A program made the position numbers and the translations under genes. This document shows, piece by piece, positions 1-6,918 of a stretch of 40,008 bases of DNA; position 1 is the first letter of the stretch, and every line of letters starts with the position of its first letter. The notes under the pieces were generated by a model, which saw only the letters and a list, made by a program, of their open reading frames with translations, searched no databases and was not told where the DNA came from. The stretch comes from a bacterium (GTDB lineage: Bacteria > Verrucomicrobiota > Kiritimatiellia > RFP12 > UBA1067): positions 1 through 40,008 of the forward strand of contig JANYBJ010000203.1 in assembly GCA_025360845.1 (NCBI GenBank), read 5' to 3'.

Positions 1-293
1 ATTTGACGGTTTTCGTTCGAAGCGTTATGCGCGAAAGCGCAGAAATCGGTTTTCAGGTCCAGACTCTTCTACATGCGTTATCCTTGTTAACGGAATCATT
101 CAATCAATTCAATCGTGTTGCAACGATACACCATTCCGGCACTCAAGTGCAAAGGATTTTATGCGTGTTTGAAAAATGGGAAACGCACGAGAACCGTACT
201 CCGACCTCGATGTGATTACGGGGCAAGAAGGTCGCGGGAAACAAGAGATCCACCCAGTCAAATCCCCGTGAAAGGTGGAAGTGTCACACGTGT
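1..293. other. Non-coding stretch at window edge
   Basis: I see no convincing gene here: the short open frames have no ribosome-binding site and no recognisable protein. It is the 3' flank of the minus-strand hydrolase that ends at 294. The only local structure is a perfect 5-bp hairpin with a GAAA tetraloop at 28-41 (TGCGC/GCGCA), which has no T-run and so is not a clear terminator. Confidence 0.5.
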
Positions 294-1595
294 TCAGTTG
301 TCCGGGGTTACTTGAACCTGGGTGGAGAGGCGGTAGTCGTTGCCCGAAGCGGTTGCGAACGTCATTTCGGCCATAAATGCGGTGAAGCCGTTGGTCGGTG
401 TCTTGACCTCTGCGGAGACGCGGGTCGCGTTCAGCTCCAGCGTCAGCGGCCGGCTGGCCCACTGCGCTTTGCGGAAGTCGCGGATAGGGGAAGAGGCGGT
501 CCAGAGCAACGCCTGCTTGGCTGGCCGGTCAGAAGTGACCGTGATAGACGCTCCCCCGTCGCCCTTCATCCGCCACGTCAGTTGCGGCGGCGCCTGGCGG
601 TCTGCCATCATCTGCAGGAAGGCGGCGAGGGTTTGGACGGCTTCAACTGTGCCGCCCGCGCCGTGCCCGGCGTTGGGAGACTGGTACACCAATTTGGGCG
701 CGGGCAGGTCGGCCCAGTAGTGGCGCAGGGCGTCGACGGTCCAGTAGGGGTCGTTGGTGCCGAGCAGGAGCAGCTTGGGCATGGTGAGGGAGGCGCGGTA
801 GCTGTAAGGATCGACAATGCCGCGCAGTTTGACCATCTCGGGCAGGTCCATCTTCTCCACGAGGCCGATGTCGGTGTAGTCGCTGATCTTCTCGCTCTGG
901 CGGCCGTAGACCCGCTGCGCCCACTGGGTCTGAGCCTTCATGTTCAGCATGTCGATCACGACCGGGGCGATGCCGCAGACGCGCTTGTCAACCGCTCCGG
1001 TCAGCCAGGTGGTCCAGCCGCGCTTAGACGCGCCGGAGACAACGAAGCGTCCGATTTTTTGTTGGCGCTCGGCCAACGCCCAGGCTTGGATGGCGTCCAT
1101 GGCGCGGATGGCGCTTTTGGTCATCGGCAGCAGCAGCGGCCATGTCTCGTCTCCGGTTTTCAGGTATTGGTCGAAGGTGTATGCGATGAGGCCATCCTCC
1201 TGCTTGTTGCCGAAAAGGGGCTGGTTGGGGACGCCGGACACGATGGCCACCCAGGCGCCGCTGCGCTCGGCCAGCAGTTTGACGGTCGGTAAAACATCTT
1301 CTCCGACTCCGGCCGTGATCTCCAGAAGGGCGATCGAAGGATTCCGCAACTCGCGGGGCCGGGCGATATAAAGCGTGTGGGTCCAGACGCCGCCGCGCCA
1401 GGTTTGCGAGGTCAAGTCGAGCGTGGCGACGGCGAGGTCGCCCATCATTTTGTTTTCGCGCACGCTCCACTTGAAGCTGGTGTCCGCATTTCGGACATAG
1501 TCTTCCAGCGCGCCCGCTTGCAGGGACGTGCCGGTGAGCAGAAGCAGTGTCACGCAGGCCGATGCGAACAGGACCGGCAGAGATCTTTTCGTCAT
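294..1595 (-). CDS. Secreted PqaA-family (PhoPQ-activated pathogenicity-related) alpha/beta-hydrolase
   Basis: The protein of about 433 residues starts with a typical signal peptide (Lys-Arg, a hydrophobic run, then a Leu-Gln-Ala cleavage-like site), so it is probably exported. The mature part has the alpha/beta-hydrolase layout of the PhoPQ-activated pathogenicity-related family (PqaA). A nucleophile-elbow segment GASKRGW follows a run of small hydrophobic strands. LLLGTNDPYW could hold the acid, and NAGHGAGG the histidine. The family has no firmly established substrate; it is named after a PhoP-regulated Salmonella gene, and that regulation need not apply here. I chose the ATG at 1595 because GGAA lies just upstream and it gives the cleanest signal peptide. 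An in-frame ATG at 1607 lies almost exactly where transcription should begin and could be used as a leaderless start. The gene is monocistronic and divergent from the HAD-PfkB cluster. Confidence 0.8.
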   Translation of the reverse strand: MTKRSLPVLFASACVTLLLLTGTSLQAGALEDYVRNADTSFKWSVRENKMMGDLAVATLDLTSQTWRGGVWTHTLYIARPRELRNPSIALLEITAGVGEDVLPTVKLLAERSGAWVAIVSGVPNQPLFGNKQEDGLIAYTFDQYLKTGDETWPLLLPMTKSAIRAMDAIQAWALAERQQKIGRFVVSGASKRGWTTWLTGAVDKRVCGIAPVVIDMLNMKAQTQWAQRVYGRQSEKISDYTDIGLVEKMDLPEMVKLRGIVDPYSYRASLTMPKLLLLGTNDPYWTVDALRHYWADLPAPKLVYQSPNAGHGAGGTVEAVQTLAAFLQMMADRQAPPQLTWRMKGDGGASITVTSDRPAKQALLWTASSPIRDFRKAQWASRPLTLELNATRVSAEVKTPTNGFTAFMAEMTFATASGNDYRLSTQVQVTPDN

Positions 1596-1614
1596 GAAAG
1601 TTTCCATTAAAGGC

Positions 1615-1644
1615 AGTTTACGCCAGGCGCCTCGTGGCCGTCAA
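1615..1644 (-). promoter_or_regulatory. Sigma-70-like promoter of the PqaA-family gene
   Basis: Read on the minus strand, TTGACG (1639-1644) and TAAACT (1615-1620) are separated by 18 nt. The expected transcription start, about 7 nt downstream, falls near 1607-1608. This leaves a 5' leader of only about 12 nt before the ATG at 1595, or none before the ATG at 1607. Confidence 0.6.
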
Positions 1645-1728
1645 TCGGATAAACCAGCGGTGTTTCTCCTGCCTGCCTTTCGGTCAGGAACTGCGCAAAA
1701 ACACCACAAAATTTGCGCAAGTGTTATC

Positions 1729-1757
1729 TTGAAAAAGGGGAACAAGGGCCGTATGGT
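1729..1757 (+). promoter_or_regulatory. Candidate promoter of the HAD-PfkB-DHS-like cluster
   Basis: TTGAAA (1729-1734) and TATGGT (1752-1757) are 17 nt apart, about 85 nt upstream of the TTG start at 1842. The -10 box is imperfect. No better match was seen in the divergent intergenic region 1608-1841. Just upstream is a TTGCGCAA palindrome (1713-1720), a possible operator half. Confidence 0.4.
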
Positions 1758-1841
1758 GTTACTCCGTTACGGATTCATGGGTGCGGGGTATGAGTTGAAC
1801 ATTACAAATCCTTTTCAGGAAACGGAAGTGGGAGGAACGGT

Positions 1842-2729
1842 TTGAGCGAACGCGATTATGTCCCTGTCTGGCCTGTGCCCGAGCGCACGAGCTTTTTATC
1901 CGGCACGGCGATCGAGATCGTGCGGCCCCGCGTCTTCGGGCATGTGCCGAAGCACGCGCTGTTCGATTTCGACGGCACCTTGAGCCTCGTTCGCGAGGGG
2001 TGGATGGACATGATGATGCCTCTGCTGATCGGACATCTCATGCCCTACGCGAGAACCGGCGAGACTCCGGAATCGATCACCTCGCTTGTGCGCAACTTTG
2101 TCACCGAACTCACCGGCAAGCAGACCATCTACCAGATGATCCGTCTGGCGGAGGAGATCCGTCTGCGCGGCGGCACGCCCGCAGATCCTCAGGCGTACAA
2201 GGCCGAATACCACGACTGCCTCATGGCCCGTATCGCCAGCCGGCGCGAGGGGCTGGCCGACGGTTCCCTTCGGCGCGAGGCGATGCTGGTCCCCGGTTCA
2301 ATCGAGATTCTGTCTGCCCTCCGTGAGCGCGGCACGGCCATTTACGTCGCCTCGGGCACGGACGAACAGTATGTCCTTGAGGAGGCGCATCTGCTCGGAA
2401 TCGACGAATTCGCGGAGGGTCGCATCTATGGCGCGCAGGCCGATCACGCGAGCTTTTCCAAGGAGATGGTGATCCGGCGCATCCTCAAGGAAAACGCGGT
2501 TGAGGGCGCGTCGCTGATCGCGTTCGGCGACGGCTACGTGGAGATCGCCGACTGCAAGGCGGTGGGCGGCATTGCGGTGGCGGTGGCAAGCGACGAGACC
2601 GCGCGCTCCGGCAAGTGCGACGCGTGGAAGCGCGAGCGCCTCATTGGTGCGGGCGCGGACATGGTGATTCCCGACTATCTTGAAACGCCCGCGCTGTTGG
2701 ACTACATCTGGAGGGGAGGCGCGACATGA
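1842..2729 (+). CDS. HAD-superfamily hydrolase
   Basis: This 295-residue protein carries all four haloacid-dehalogenase motifs. Motif I is DFDGTLS with the nucleophile Asp42 and acid/base Asp44. Motif II is ASGT, motif III a Lys in the SKE segment, and motif IV GDGYVEIADC. The long helical insertion between motifs I and II marks a C1-capped phosphatase or phosphonatase type. The substrate is unknown. The start is TTG at 1842, fixed by a strong GGAGGAA site 4 nt upstream. The last codons overlap the next gene by ATGA (2726-2729), so it is translationally coupled to the PfkB kinase. In this context it probably dephosphorylates a sugar phosphate or related intermediate made or used by its two neighbours; this last point is inference. 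Confidence 0.8.
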   Translation: MSERDYVPVWPVPERTSFLSGTAIEIVRPRVFGHVPKHALFDFDGTLSLVREGWMDMMMPLLIGHLMPYARTGETPESITSLVRNFVTELTGKQTIYQMIRLAEEIRLRGGTPADPQAYKAEYHDCLMARIASRREGLADGSLRREAMLVPGSIEILSALRERGTAIYVASGTDEQYVLEEAHLLGIDEFAEGRIYGAQADHASFSKEMVIRRILKENAVEGASLIAFGDGYVEIADCKAVGGIAVAVASDETARSGKCDAWKRERLIGAGADMVIPDYLETPALLDYIWRGGAT

Positions 2730-3781
2730 CCGGTGCCCTGCGTGCGTTTGATGCGGCCCGCCTCGAGGCGCTCACGACCCGTTTCCGCAATGTGCGCGTC
2801 GCGGTGTTGGGCGACTACTTTTTGGACAAGTATCTCGACATCGATCCGGCGCGTGCTGAGCCGTCGCTTGAAACGGGGCGGACGGCGCACCAGGTGGTGG
2901 GTATCCGACACGCTCCGGGCGCCGCTGGGACGGTCGTGAACAACCTCGCGTCGCTCGGCGCGGGACGCATCATCACCATCGGTTTCACAGGAAACGACGG
3001 CGAAGGCTGGGAACTGCGCCAGGACCTCGCCGCGTTGGGATGCGACCTGACGCATCTGCATGTCGAGCCTACCCGCGTGACGCCGACCTATCTTAAGCCG
3101 TGTGACCGCACGCGTCCCGGTCTCGAGGGCGAGCACGACCGCTACGACATCAAGAACGATCAGCCCACGCCGGCCCGCATCGAGCAGGCTCTGTTGGCAT
3201 CCTTAGACGCGACGCTTCCCAACGTCGACGCGCTCATCGTCATGGATCAGGTGAAAGAAGCTGACCGCGGCGCGCTGACCGCTCGGCTGATCGCCGCCCT
3301 GGCCGAACGGGCTCCGCGTTTTCCCAGGACGATTTTCTGGGCCGATTCGAGGGGGCGCATCCGGCTGTACCGCAACGTGATGGTCAAGGTCAACCAGTTC
3401 GAGTTGACGGACGAGGAGAATCCGGCGCCCGGCGCGTGCGTGCCCGACGCGGTGATCCACGCCGAGACCGAGGCGTTCGCCGCCCGGCTGGGCGCGCCGG
3501 TCTTCGCAACCGCCGGGGAACGCGGCGTACGCGTGTCGGGGCCTGACCCGGTGACCGTGCCCTCGGTCCGGGTGGCCGGACCGGTTGATCCCACAGGGGC
3601 GGGTGACTCCTTTACCGCAGGATCGGTTCTCGCCCTCGCGTCTGGCGCCACAAGGCCTGAAGCCGCGCTGGTCGGCAATCTCGTGGCCTCGGTCACGGTG
3701 CGGCAACTCGCCACAACAGGCACGGCTGCCCCCGGCGATCTTCTCTCGGCTTTGGCGCTCTGGAAGGAGCAGAACCCATGA
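2726..3781 (+). CDS. PfkB-family sugar kinase, similar to the HldE/RfaE kinase domain
   Basis: The 351-residue protein has the ribokinase/PfkB fold signatures. GDYFLDKYLDIDP near residue 30 and an APGAAGTVVNNLASLGA segment resemble the N-terminal half of the bifunctional heptose-7-phosphate kinase/adenylyltransferase. The family signature DPTGAGDSF near the C-terminus contains the catalytic Asp294. The cytidylyltransferase half of HldE is absent, so the protein is a kinase only. It probably phosphorylates a sugar hydroxyl with ATP; the substrate cannot be assigned. ATGA overlaps join it to the HAD hydrolase upstream and to the deoxyhypusine-synthase-like gene downstream. This implies a fixed stoichiometry and a shared pathway. 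A genuine ADP-heptose route is possible, but no heptose isomerase or heptosyltransferase is nearby. Confidence 0.8.
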   Translation: MTGALRAFDAARLEALTTRFRNVRVAVLGDYFLDKYLDIDPARAEPSLETGRTAHQVVGIRHAPGAAGTVVNNLASLGAGRIITIGFTGNDGEGWELRQDLAALGCDLTHLHVEPTRVTPTYLKPCDRTRPGLEGEHDRYDIKNDQPTPARIEQALLASLDATLPNVDALIVMDQVKEADRGALTARLIAALAERAPRFPRTIFWADSRGRIRLYRNVMVKVNQFELTDEENPAPGACVPDAVIHAETEAFAARLGAPVFATAGERGVRVSGPDPVTVPSVRVAGPVDPTGAGDSFTAGSVLALASGATRPEAALVGNLVASVTVRQLATTGTAAPGDLLSALALWKEQNP

Positions 3782-4902
3782 ACAGACTGTTCGACCGCGA
3801 CAGCATTTCAGTCAGACCCCTTGCCGAACGCAAGAACAAGCTCGATATCCGGCGGGACCTGATTGATCCCGAGGCTTTTCTTCCAACCCTTGACGCTGCG
3901 GCGACAGAGACCGTCGTCCGCGCCGCCGCGGAGGTCCGCCAAGCTCGGGGGTGCGGAAAACCGGTCATCATGGCTTTTGGCGCGCACTCGATCAAGAACG
4001 GCCTTTCCCGCGTCATGATCCGGCTCATGGAAGGCGGCTGGGTCACCCATTTCGCCGCCAACGGGGCGGGGGTTATCCACGACTGGGAGTTCGCGTATCA
4101 GGGGCAGTCCGGCGAGGACGTGAAGCGCTATGTCGCCGAGGGGCAGTTCGGAATCTGGGAAGAGACCGGCGCGTACCTGAACCTGGCTATCGCCGTGGGC
4201 GCGTACCGGGGTCTGGGCTACGGCGAGTCGGTCGGGGCGCTGGTGGCGAACGACGGACTCCTCATTCCCGAACGCGAGGAACTGGCCACAGCCATCGCGG
4301 CGGGGGCCTCTGCCACAAATGAAACGGACCTCACGCGGGCCGCGGCGGCAGCCGATCTGGCCACGTTGCTCGGACGCTTCGGGACGGTTCCGGGGTTTCT
4401 TCAGGTCGAACATCCTTACAAGGTCTACGGGCTGCAGGCGGCGGCCTATACGGCTGGCGTGCCCTTCACGGCTCATCCGATGTTCGGCCACGACATCATC
4501 TACACTCACCCCATGAACCTCGGTGCCGCGATCGGCAGGACGGCTGAGCGGGACTTCCTCTCGTTCACAGACTCGGTGAGCCAACTGGAGGGAGGCGTTT
4601 ACCTCTCCGTGGGGTCTGCGGTCATGTCGCCGATGATCTTCGAGAAGGCGCTATCGATGTCGCGGAACGTCGCGCGTTCCCGCGGCGGCGCGATCGAGGA
4701 TTTTTCGATTTATGTGGTCGACCTCGCGAAGTCCTCTTGGGATTGGACGCGCGACGGCGAGCCGCCCCAAGACAATCCCGCGTACTATCTGCGGTTCTGC
4801 AAGACCTTCTCACGCATGGGGGGCCGCATGACCTACTCCAGCGCGGACAACCGCTCTTTTCTCGTGGCGCTCCTCCGGGCGCTCGAATCCCGGTCTGCTT
4901 AG
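3778..4902 (+). CDS. Deoxyhypusine-synthase-like protein of unknown reaction
   Basis: The 374-residue protein resembles the bacterial relatives of deoxyhypusine synthase. It has an early GAHSIKNGLSRVMIRLM segment, then FAANGAGVIHDWE around Asn95, SGEDVKRYVAEGQFG, and a late LSVGSAVMSPMIFEKALS. These are the NAD-binding and core motifs of the family. The protein modified by true deoxyhypusine synthase (eIF5A) does not occur in bacteria, so the substrate must differ; homospermidine-type or other NAD-dependent aminobutyl-transfer chemistry is known in relatives. I do not see the eukaryotic active-site lysine segment. It is the third gene of a coupled HAD-PfkB-DHS-like unit (ATGA overlap at 3778-3781), which suggests a sugar- or amine-linked small-molecule pathway. 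Family assignment is fairly firm; function is open. Confidence 0.65.
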   Translation: MNRLFDRDSISVRPLAERKNKLDIRRDLIDPEAFLPTLDAAATETVVRAAAEVRQARGCGKPVIMAFGAHSIKNGLSRVMIRLMEGGWVTHFAANGAGVIHDWEFAYQGQSGEDVKRYVAEGQFGIWEETGAYLNLAIAVGAYRGLGYGESVGALVANDGLLIPEREELATAIAAGASATNETDLTRAAAAADLATLLGRFGTVPGFLQVEHPYKVYGLQAAAYTAGVPFTAHPMFGHDIIYTHPMNLGAAIGRTAERDFLSFTDSVSQLEGGVYLSVGSAVMSPMIFEKALSMSRNVARSRGGAIEDFSIYVVDLAKSSWDWTRDGEPPQDNPAYYLRFCKTFSRMGGRMTYSSADNRSFLVALLRALESRSA

Positions 4903-4927
4903 GTGATCCGGCAGCGGTTTCTTGACC

Positions 4928-4956
4928 TTGACGTTTGGCCGCCAGCTTGGGACAAT
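4928..4956 (+). promoter_or_regulatory. Candidate promoter of the hypothetical gene at 4980
   Basis: TTGACG (4928-4933) and GACAAT (4951-4956) are separated by 17 nt; a TTGACC lies 6 nt further upstream. Transcription would begin near 4963, just before the AAGGAGA ribosome-binding site at 4964-4970. The next gene therefore must begin at the ATG at 4980 and not further upstream. Confidence 0.55.
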
Positions 4957-4979
4957 CTCAGCAAAGGAGATTTTGCGCA

Positions 4980-5516
4980 ATGGTACTTTCCGATCAACAA
5001 CGTCAGGCTGTGAAAGAGTGGGTGGCGGCCGGCGCCTCTCTTTCCGATGTGCAGCGGAATTTGAAACGCGAGTTTGGCGTGACGATAACGTATATCGATG
5101 TGCGGTTGCTGGTGCTCGAGATCGGAGCCGAGGTTCAGGACAAGCCCGAACCGAAACCACCCAAGGAGGCCGCTCCGAAACCGCAGGCCGCGCCGCAGGC
5201 GGATGATCCGTATGCCGAGGAGTTTGAAGAGGACGCGGCAGGCTTGCCGGCCGAGTCTGCGGCTCCTGCCGAGCCGCAGCCGGACGGCAGTGCGGGTGTG
5301 AAAGTCACGCTTACGCTCGACCGGCTGGTGGTGCCGGGCGCGATGGTCAGCGGTTCTGTCACTTTCTCGGACGGGGTCAAGGCGCGTTGGATGATCGATC
5401 AGCACGGACGCTTCGGACTGGATGCCGAGACGCCGGGTTACCGGCCGTCGAACCCCGATTTGCAGTCGTTCCAGATGCAGTTGCGCGCGGAGTTGCGGCG
5501 GCACGGCTACGCATGA
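4980..5516 (+). CDS. Conserved hypothetical protein with acidic/proline linker
   Basis: I do not recognise this 178-residue protein. The N-terminal 45 residues (LSDQQRQAVKEWVAAGASLS onward) look helical and resemble a small helix-turn-helix or ribosome-hibernation-like fold. They are followed by a low-complexity linker rich in Pro, Glu and Ala (about residues 50-105). A compact C-terminal domain of about 70 residues then begins KVTLTLDRLVVPGAMVSG, looks beta-rich and ends RAELRRHGYA. There is no signal peptide or membrane segment, so it is probably cytoplasmic. The start at 4980 is chosen for its AAGGAGA site 9 nt upstream and the promoter position. It is followed by an inverted repeat and then proC, with no obvious functional link. 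Confidence 0.65.
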   Translation: MVLSDQQRQAVKEWVAAGASLSDVQRNLKREFGVTITYIDVRLLVLEIGAEVQDKPEPKPPKEAAPKPQAAPQADDPYAEEFEEDAAGLPAESAAPAEPQPDGSAGVKVTLTLDRLVVPGAMVSGSVTFSDGVKARWMIDQHGRFGLDAETPGYRPSNPDLQSFQMQLRAELRRHGYA

Positions 5517-5523
5517 TATTTCC

Positions 5524-5605
5524 TTAACACAAAGACCCGAAGCCACAATGAAGAGACACGGGCATAACGGATAGTTTGCTGCGTGACTTTGTGTCTTAGC
5601 GTTAA
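5524..5605. repeat. Inverted pair of TTAAC-ACACAAAG repeats
   Basis: Two inverted 16-nt arms at 5527-5542 and 5579-5594 match at 13 of 16 positions (ACACAAAG core). They are flanked by TTAAC (5524-5528) and GTTAA (5601-5605). The right arm read on the minus strand gives TTAACGCTAAGACACAAAG, a dispersed intergenic repeat type seen in many bacterial genomes. It fills most of the 128-nt gap between the hypothetical gene and proC and could form a long hairpin in RNA. Confidence 0.6.
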
Positions 5606-5644
5606 AATCACTCATCTGTGGCAATGCGGAAAAGGGAGACAAAC

Positions 5645-6448
5645 ATGAGAATCGGATTTTTGGGTGCGGGCAAGATGGCGGAGGCGATTCTGTCTTCGAT
5701 GGTTCAGGGCGGGCTGGCTGATCCGTGGGACGTGATGGCCTGCGACAAGGCCGAGGAGCGTCGGACGCTGCTGGAGAAGCAGTACGGCGTGATTGTCACC
5801 GACGATGTGGCGCAGACGGTGAAAGCGTGCAAGGTGCTGGTTTTGGCGGTCAAGCCTCAGGACCTCGACGCGCTGTTGGGCGAGGTCAAGAAACAGCTCA
5901 CCGACAAGCATCTGCTGATCTCGATCGCGGCGGGCAAGACGTTGGCGACGCTGAAAAAAGCGGCTGGACCGAAGCCGCGCATCGTGCGTGTGATGCCGAA
6001 CCTGGCGCTGATGGTGCAGGAGGGCATGAGCGCCTTTTGTGCGGCCAAAAACGCGAAGGCGGCGGATAAAAAGCTCGTGGCTCAGATTTTCGGCAGTGCG
6101 GGGTCGGTGCTGGAACTGGGCGAGAAGCATTTCGACGCGGTCACGGCGCTGAGCGGATCGGGACCGGCCTTCGTCGCTTACGTGATGCAGGCGATGGTCG
6201 AGGGCTCGGTTGCCTTGGGGTTGCCGAAGGACGCGGCGCGGCTGATGGCCGAGCAGACCCTGATCGGGACCGGCATCTATCTCCAGAACACGGGGCGCGA
6301 CGTGGGCGACTTCATCCAGGCTGTGGCCTCTGCCAAGGGCACGACCGCCGCGGGTCTGGCGGTTCTGGAGCAATCGTCTGTCAAAGCGGCGCTCGGCAAA
6401 ACGCTGGCGGCAGCGGCCGCACGCAGCGCGGAGTTGAGCAAGGTTTAG
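5645..6448 (+). CDS. proC: Pyrroline-5-carboxylate reductase
   Basis: ProC catalyses the last step of proline synthesis, the NAD(P)H-dependent reduction of 1-pyrroline-5-carboxylate to proline, in the cytoplasm. The 267-residue protein has the N-terminal Rossmann motif FLGAGKMAEAI, the AVKPQ turn and the MPN segment. The C-terminal dimerisation/substrate domain begins with ALSGSGPAFV and contains the late GTTAAGLAVLE stretch, all diagnostic of the family. Length is normal. The start ATG at 5645 begins directly with MRIGFLGAG and has AGGGAGA 8 nt upstream; an ATG at 5618 would add nine residues not found in the family. The gene appears to stand alone, between the inverted repeat at 5524-5605 and the 81-bp palindromic element at 6502-6582. 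Confidence 0.95.
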   Translation: MRIGFLGAGKMAEAILSSMVQGGLADPWDVMACDKAEERRTLLEKQYGVIVTDDVAQTVKACKVLVLAVKPQDLDALLGEVKKQLTDKHLLISIAAGKTLATLKKAAGPKPRIVRVMPNLALMVQEGMSAFCAAKNAKAADKKLVAQIFGSAGSVLELGEKHFDAVTALSGSGPAFVAYVMQAMVEGSVALGLPKDAARLMAEQTLIGTGIYLQNTGRDVGDFIQAVASAKGTTAAGLAVLEQSSVKAALGKTLAAAAARSAELSKV

Positions 6449-6501
6449 GATAAGGAAAAAGGTTACGTGCGGCGCGGGAGCGGGGCCGGGAGCGAGGGTG
6501 T

Positions 6502-6582
6502 CGGCTCACGGGGACGTTCGCCCTCCAGGTGCGATGAAGGTGGGTTTGGGACGTCATGGAGGGCGAGTGTCCTCACGAGCCG
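6502..6582. repeat. 81-bp palindromic REP-like element, intergenic copy
   Basis: A 26-nt left arm (6502-6527, beginning CGGCTCACGG) and a 26-nt right arm (6557-6582) are imperfect inverted repeats: 21 of 26 positions pair exactly. They enclose a 29-nt centre. Both arms are base-for-base identical to those of the copy at 30902-30982, while the centre is different. It lies in the proC to TM1266-like gap. There is no coding capacity of its own, so it is a non-autonomous element, presumably mobilised by a RAYT such as the one at 39706. Confidence 0.85.
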
Positions 6583-6634
6583 TACGGGTTGGTTGAAAAC
6601 GGGTTTCGGCTATGCGCCGGGTCAGGGGTTGGGA

Positions 6635-6904
6635 ATGGAGCGTCGGATCGGATTTGTCGGCGTCATCCTGGAGAGCCGTGACAGCGTCGATACGGTGAAC
6701 CATGTGCTCTCGGAGCATGCGGACCTGATCCTCGCTCGCATGGGCTTGCCCTGTCGCGATAAGGGAATCTCCGTTATCACGCTGGTCGTGGAAGCCACCA
6801 CCGACGAGTTGGGCATGTTGACCGGACGCCTCGGGAAGATCCAAGGCGTCTCGGTCAAGTCGGCGCTGGCGAAGTGTGAGAAGCAATTAAAGGGTGAAGG
6901 CTAA
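6635..6904 (+). CDS. TM1266-type putative iron-only hydrogenase system regulator (ACT-like)
   Basis: The 89-residue protein has the pattern of the TM1266/iron-only hydrogenase system regulator family. RIGFVGVILESRDSV is followed by VNHVLSEHADLILARMGLPCRDKGISVITLVVEATTDELGMLTGRLGKIQGVSVKSA. This is a single ACT/ferredoxin-like alpha-beta fold. Members usually sit beside [FeFe]-hydrogenase or its maturases and are thought to regulate them. No hydrogenase gene is in this window, so the partner would be elsewhere. The open frame extends upstream to 6467, but that part crosses the REP-like element and reads as low-complexity. ATG 6635, with AGGGG a few bases upstream, gives exactly the family length. 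The gene ends 10 nt before znuA and may be co-transcribed with it. Confidence 0.85.
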   Translation: MERRIGFVGVILESRDSVDTVNHVLSEHADLILARMGLPCRDKGISVITLVVEATTDELGMLTGRLGKIQGVSVKSALAKCEKQLKGEG

Positions 6905-6918
6905 AGGCTGAAGGATGA
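6896..6918 (+). repeat. Heptamer repeat array supplying the znuA ribosome-binding site
   Basis: Three degenerate 7-nt units, GAAGGCT, AAAGGCT and GAAGGAT, run through the stop of the preceding gene and into the znuA start (ATG 6915). The AAAGG of the middle unit lies 7 nt before the ATG and can act as Shine-Dalgarno sequence. Copy-number change would alter its spacing. This is too short to be a mobile element. Confidence 0.45.

Noticed and set aside
6467-6634. N-terminal extension of the TM1266-like protein
   Set aside because: The added 56 residues come from the 81-bp element and flanks and are absent from the family.
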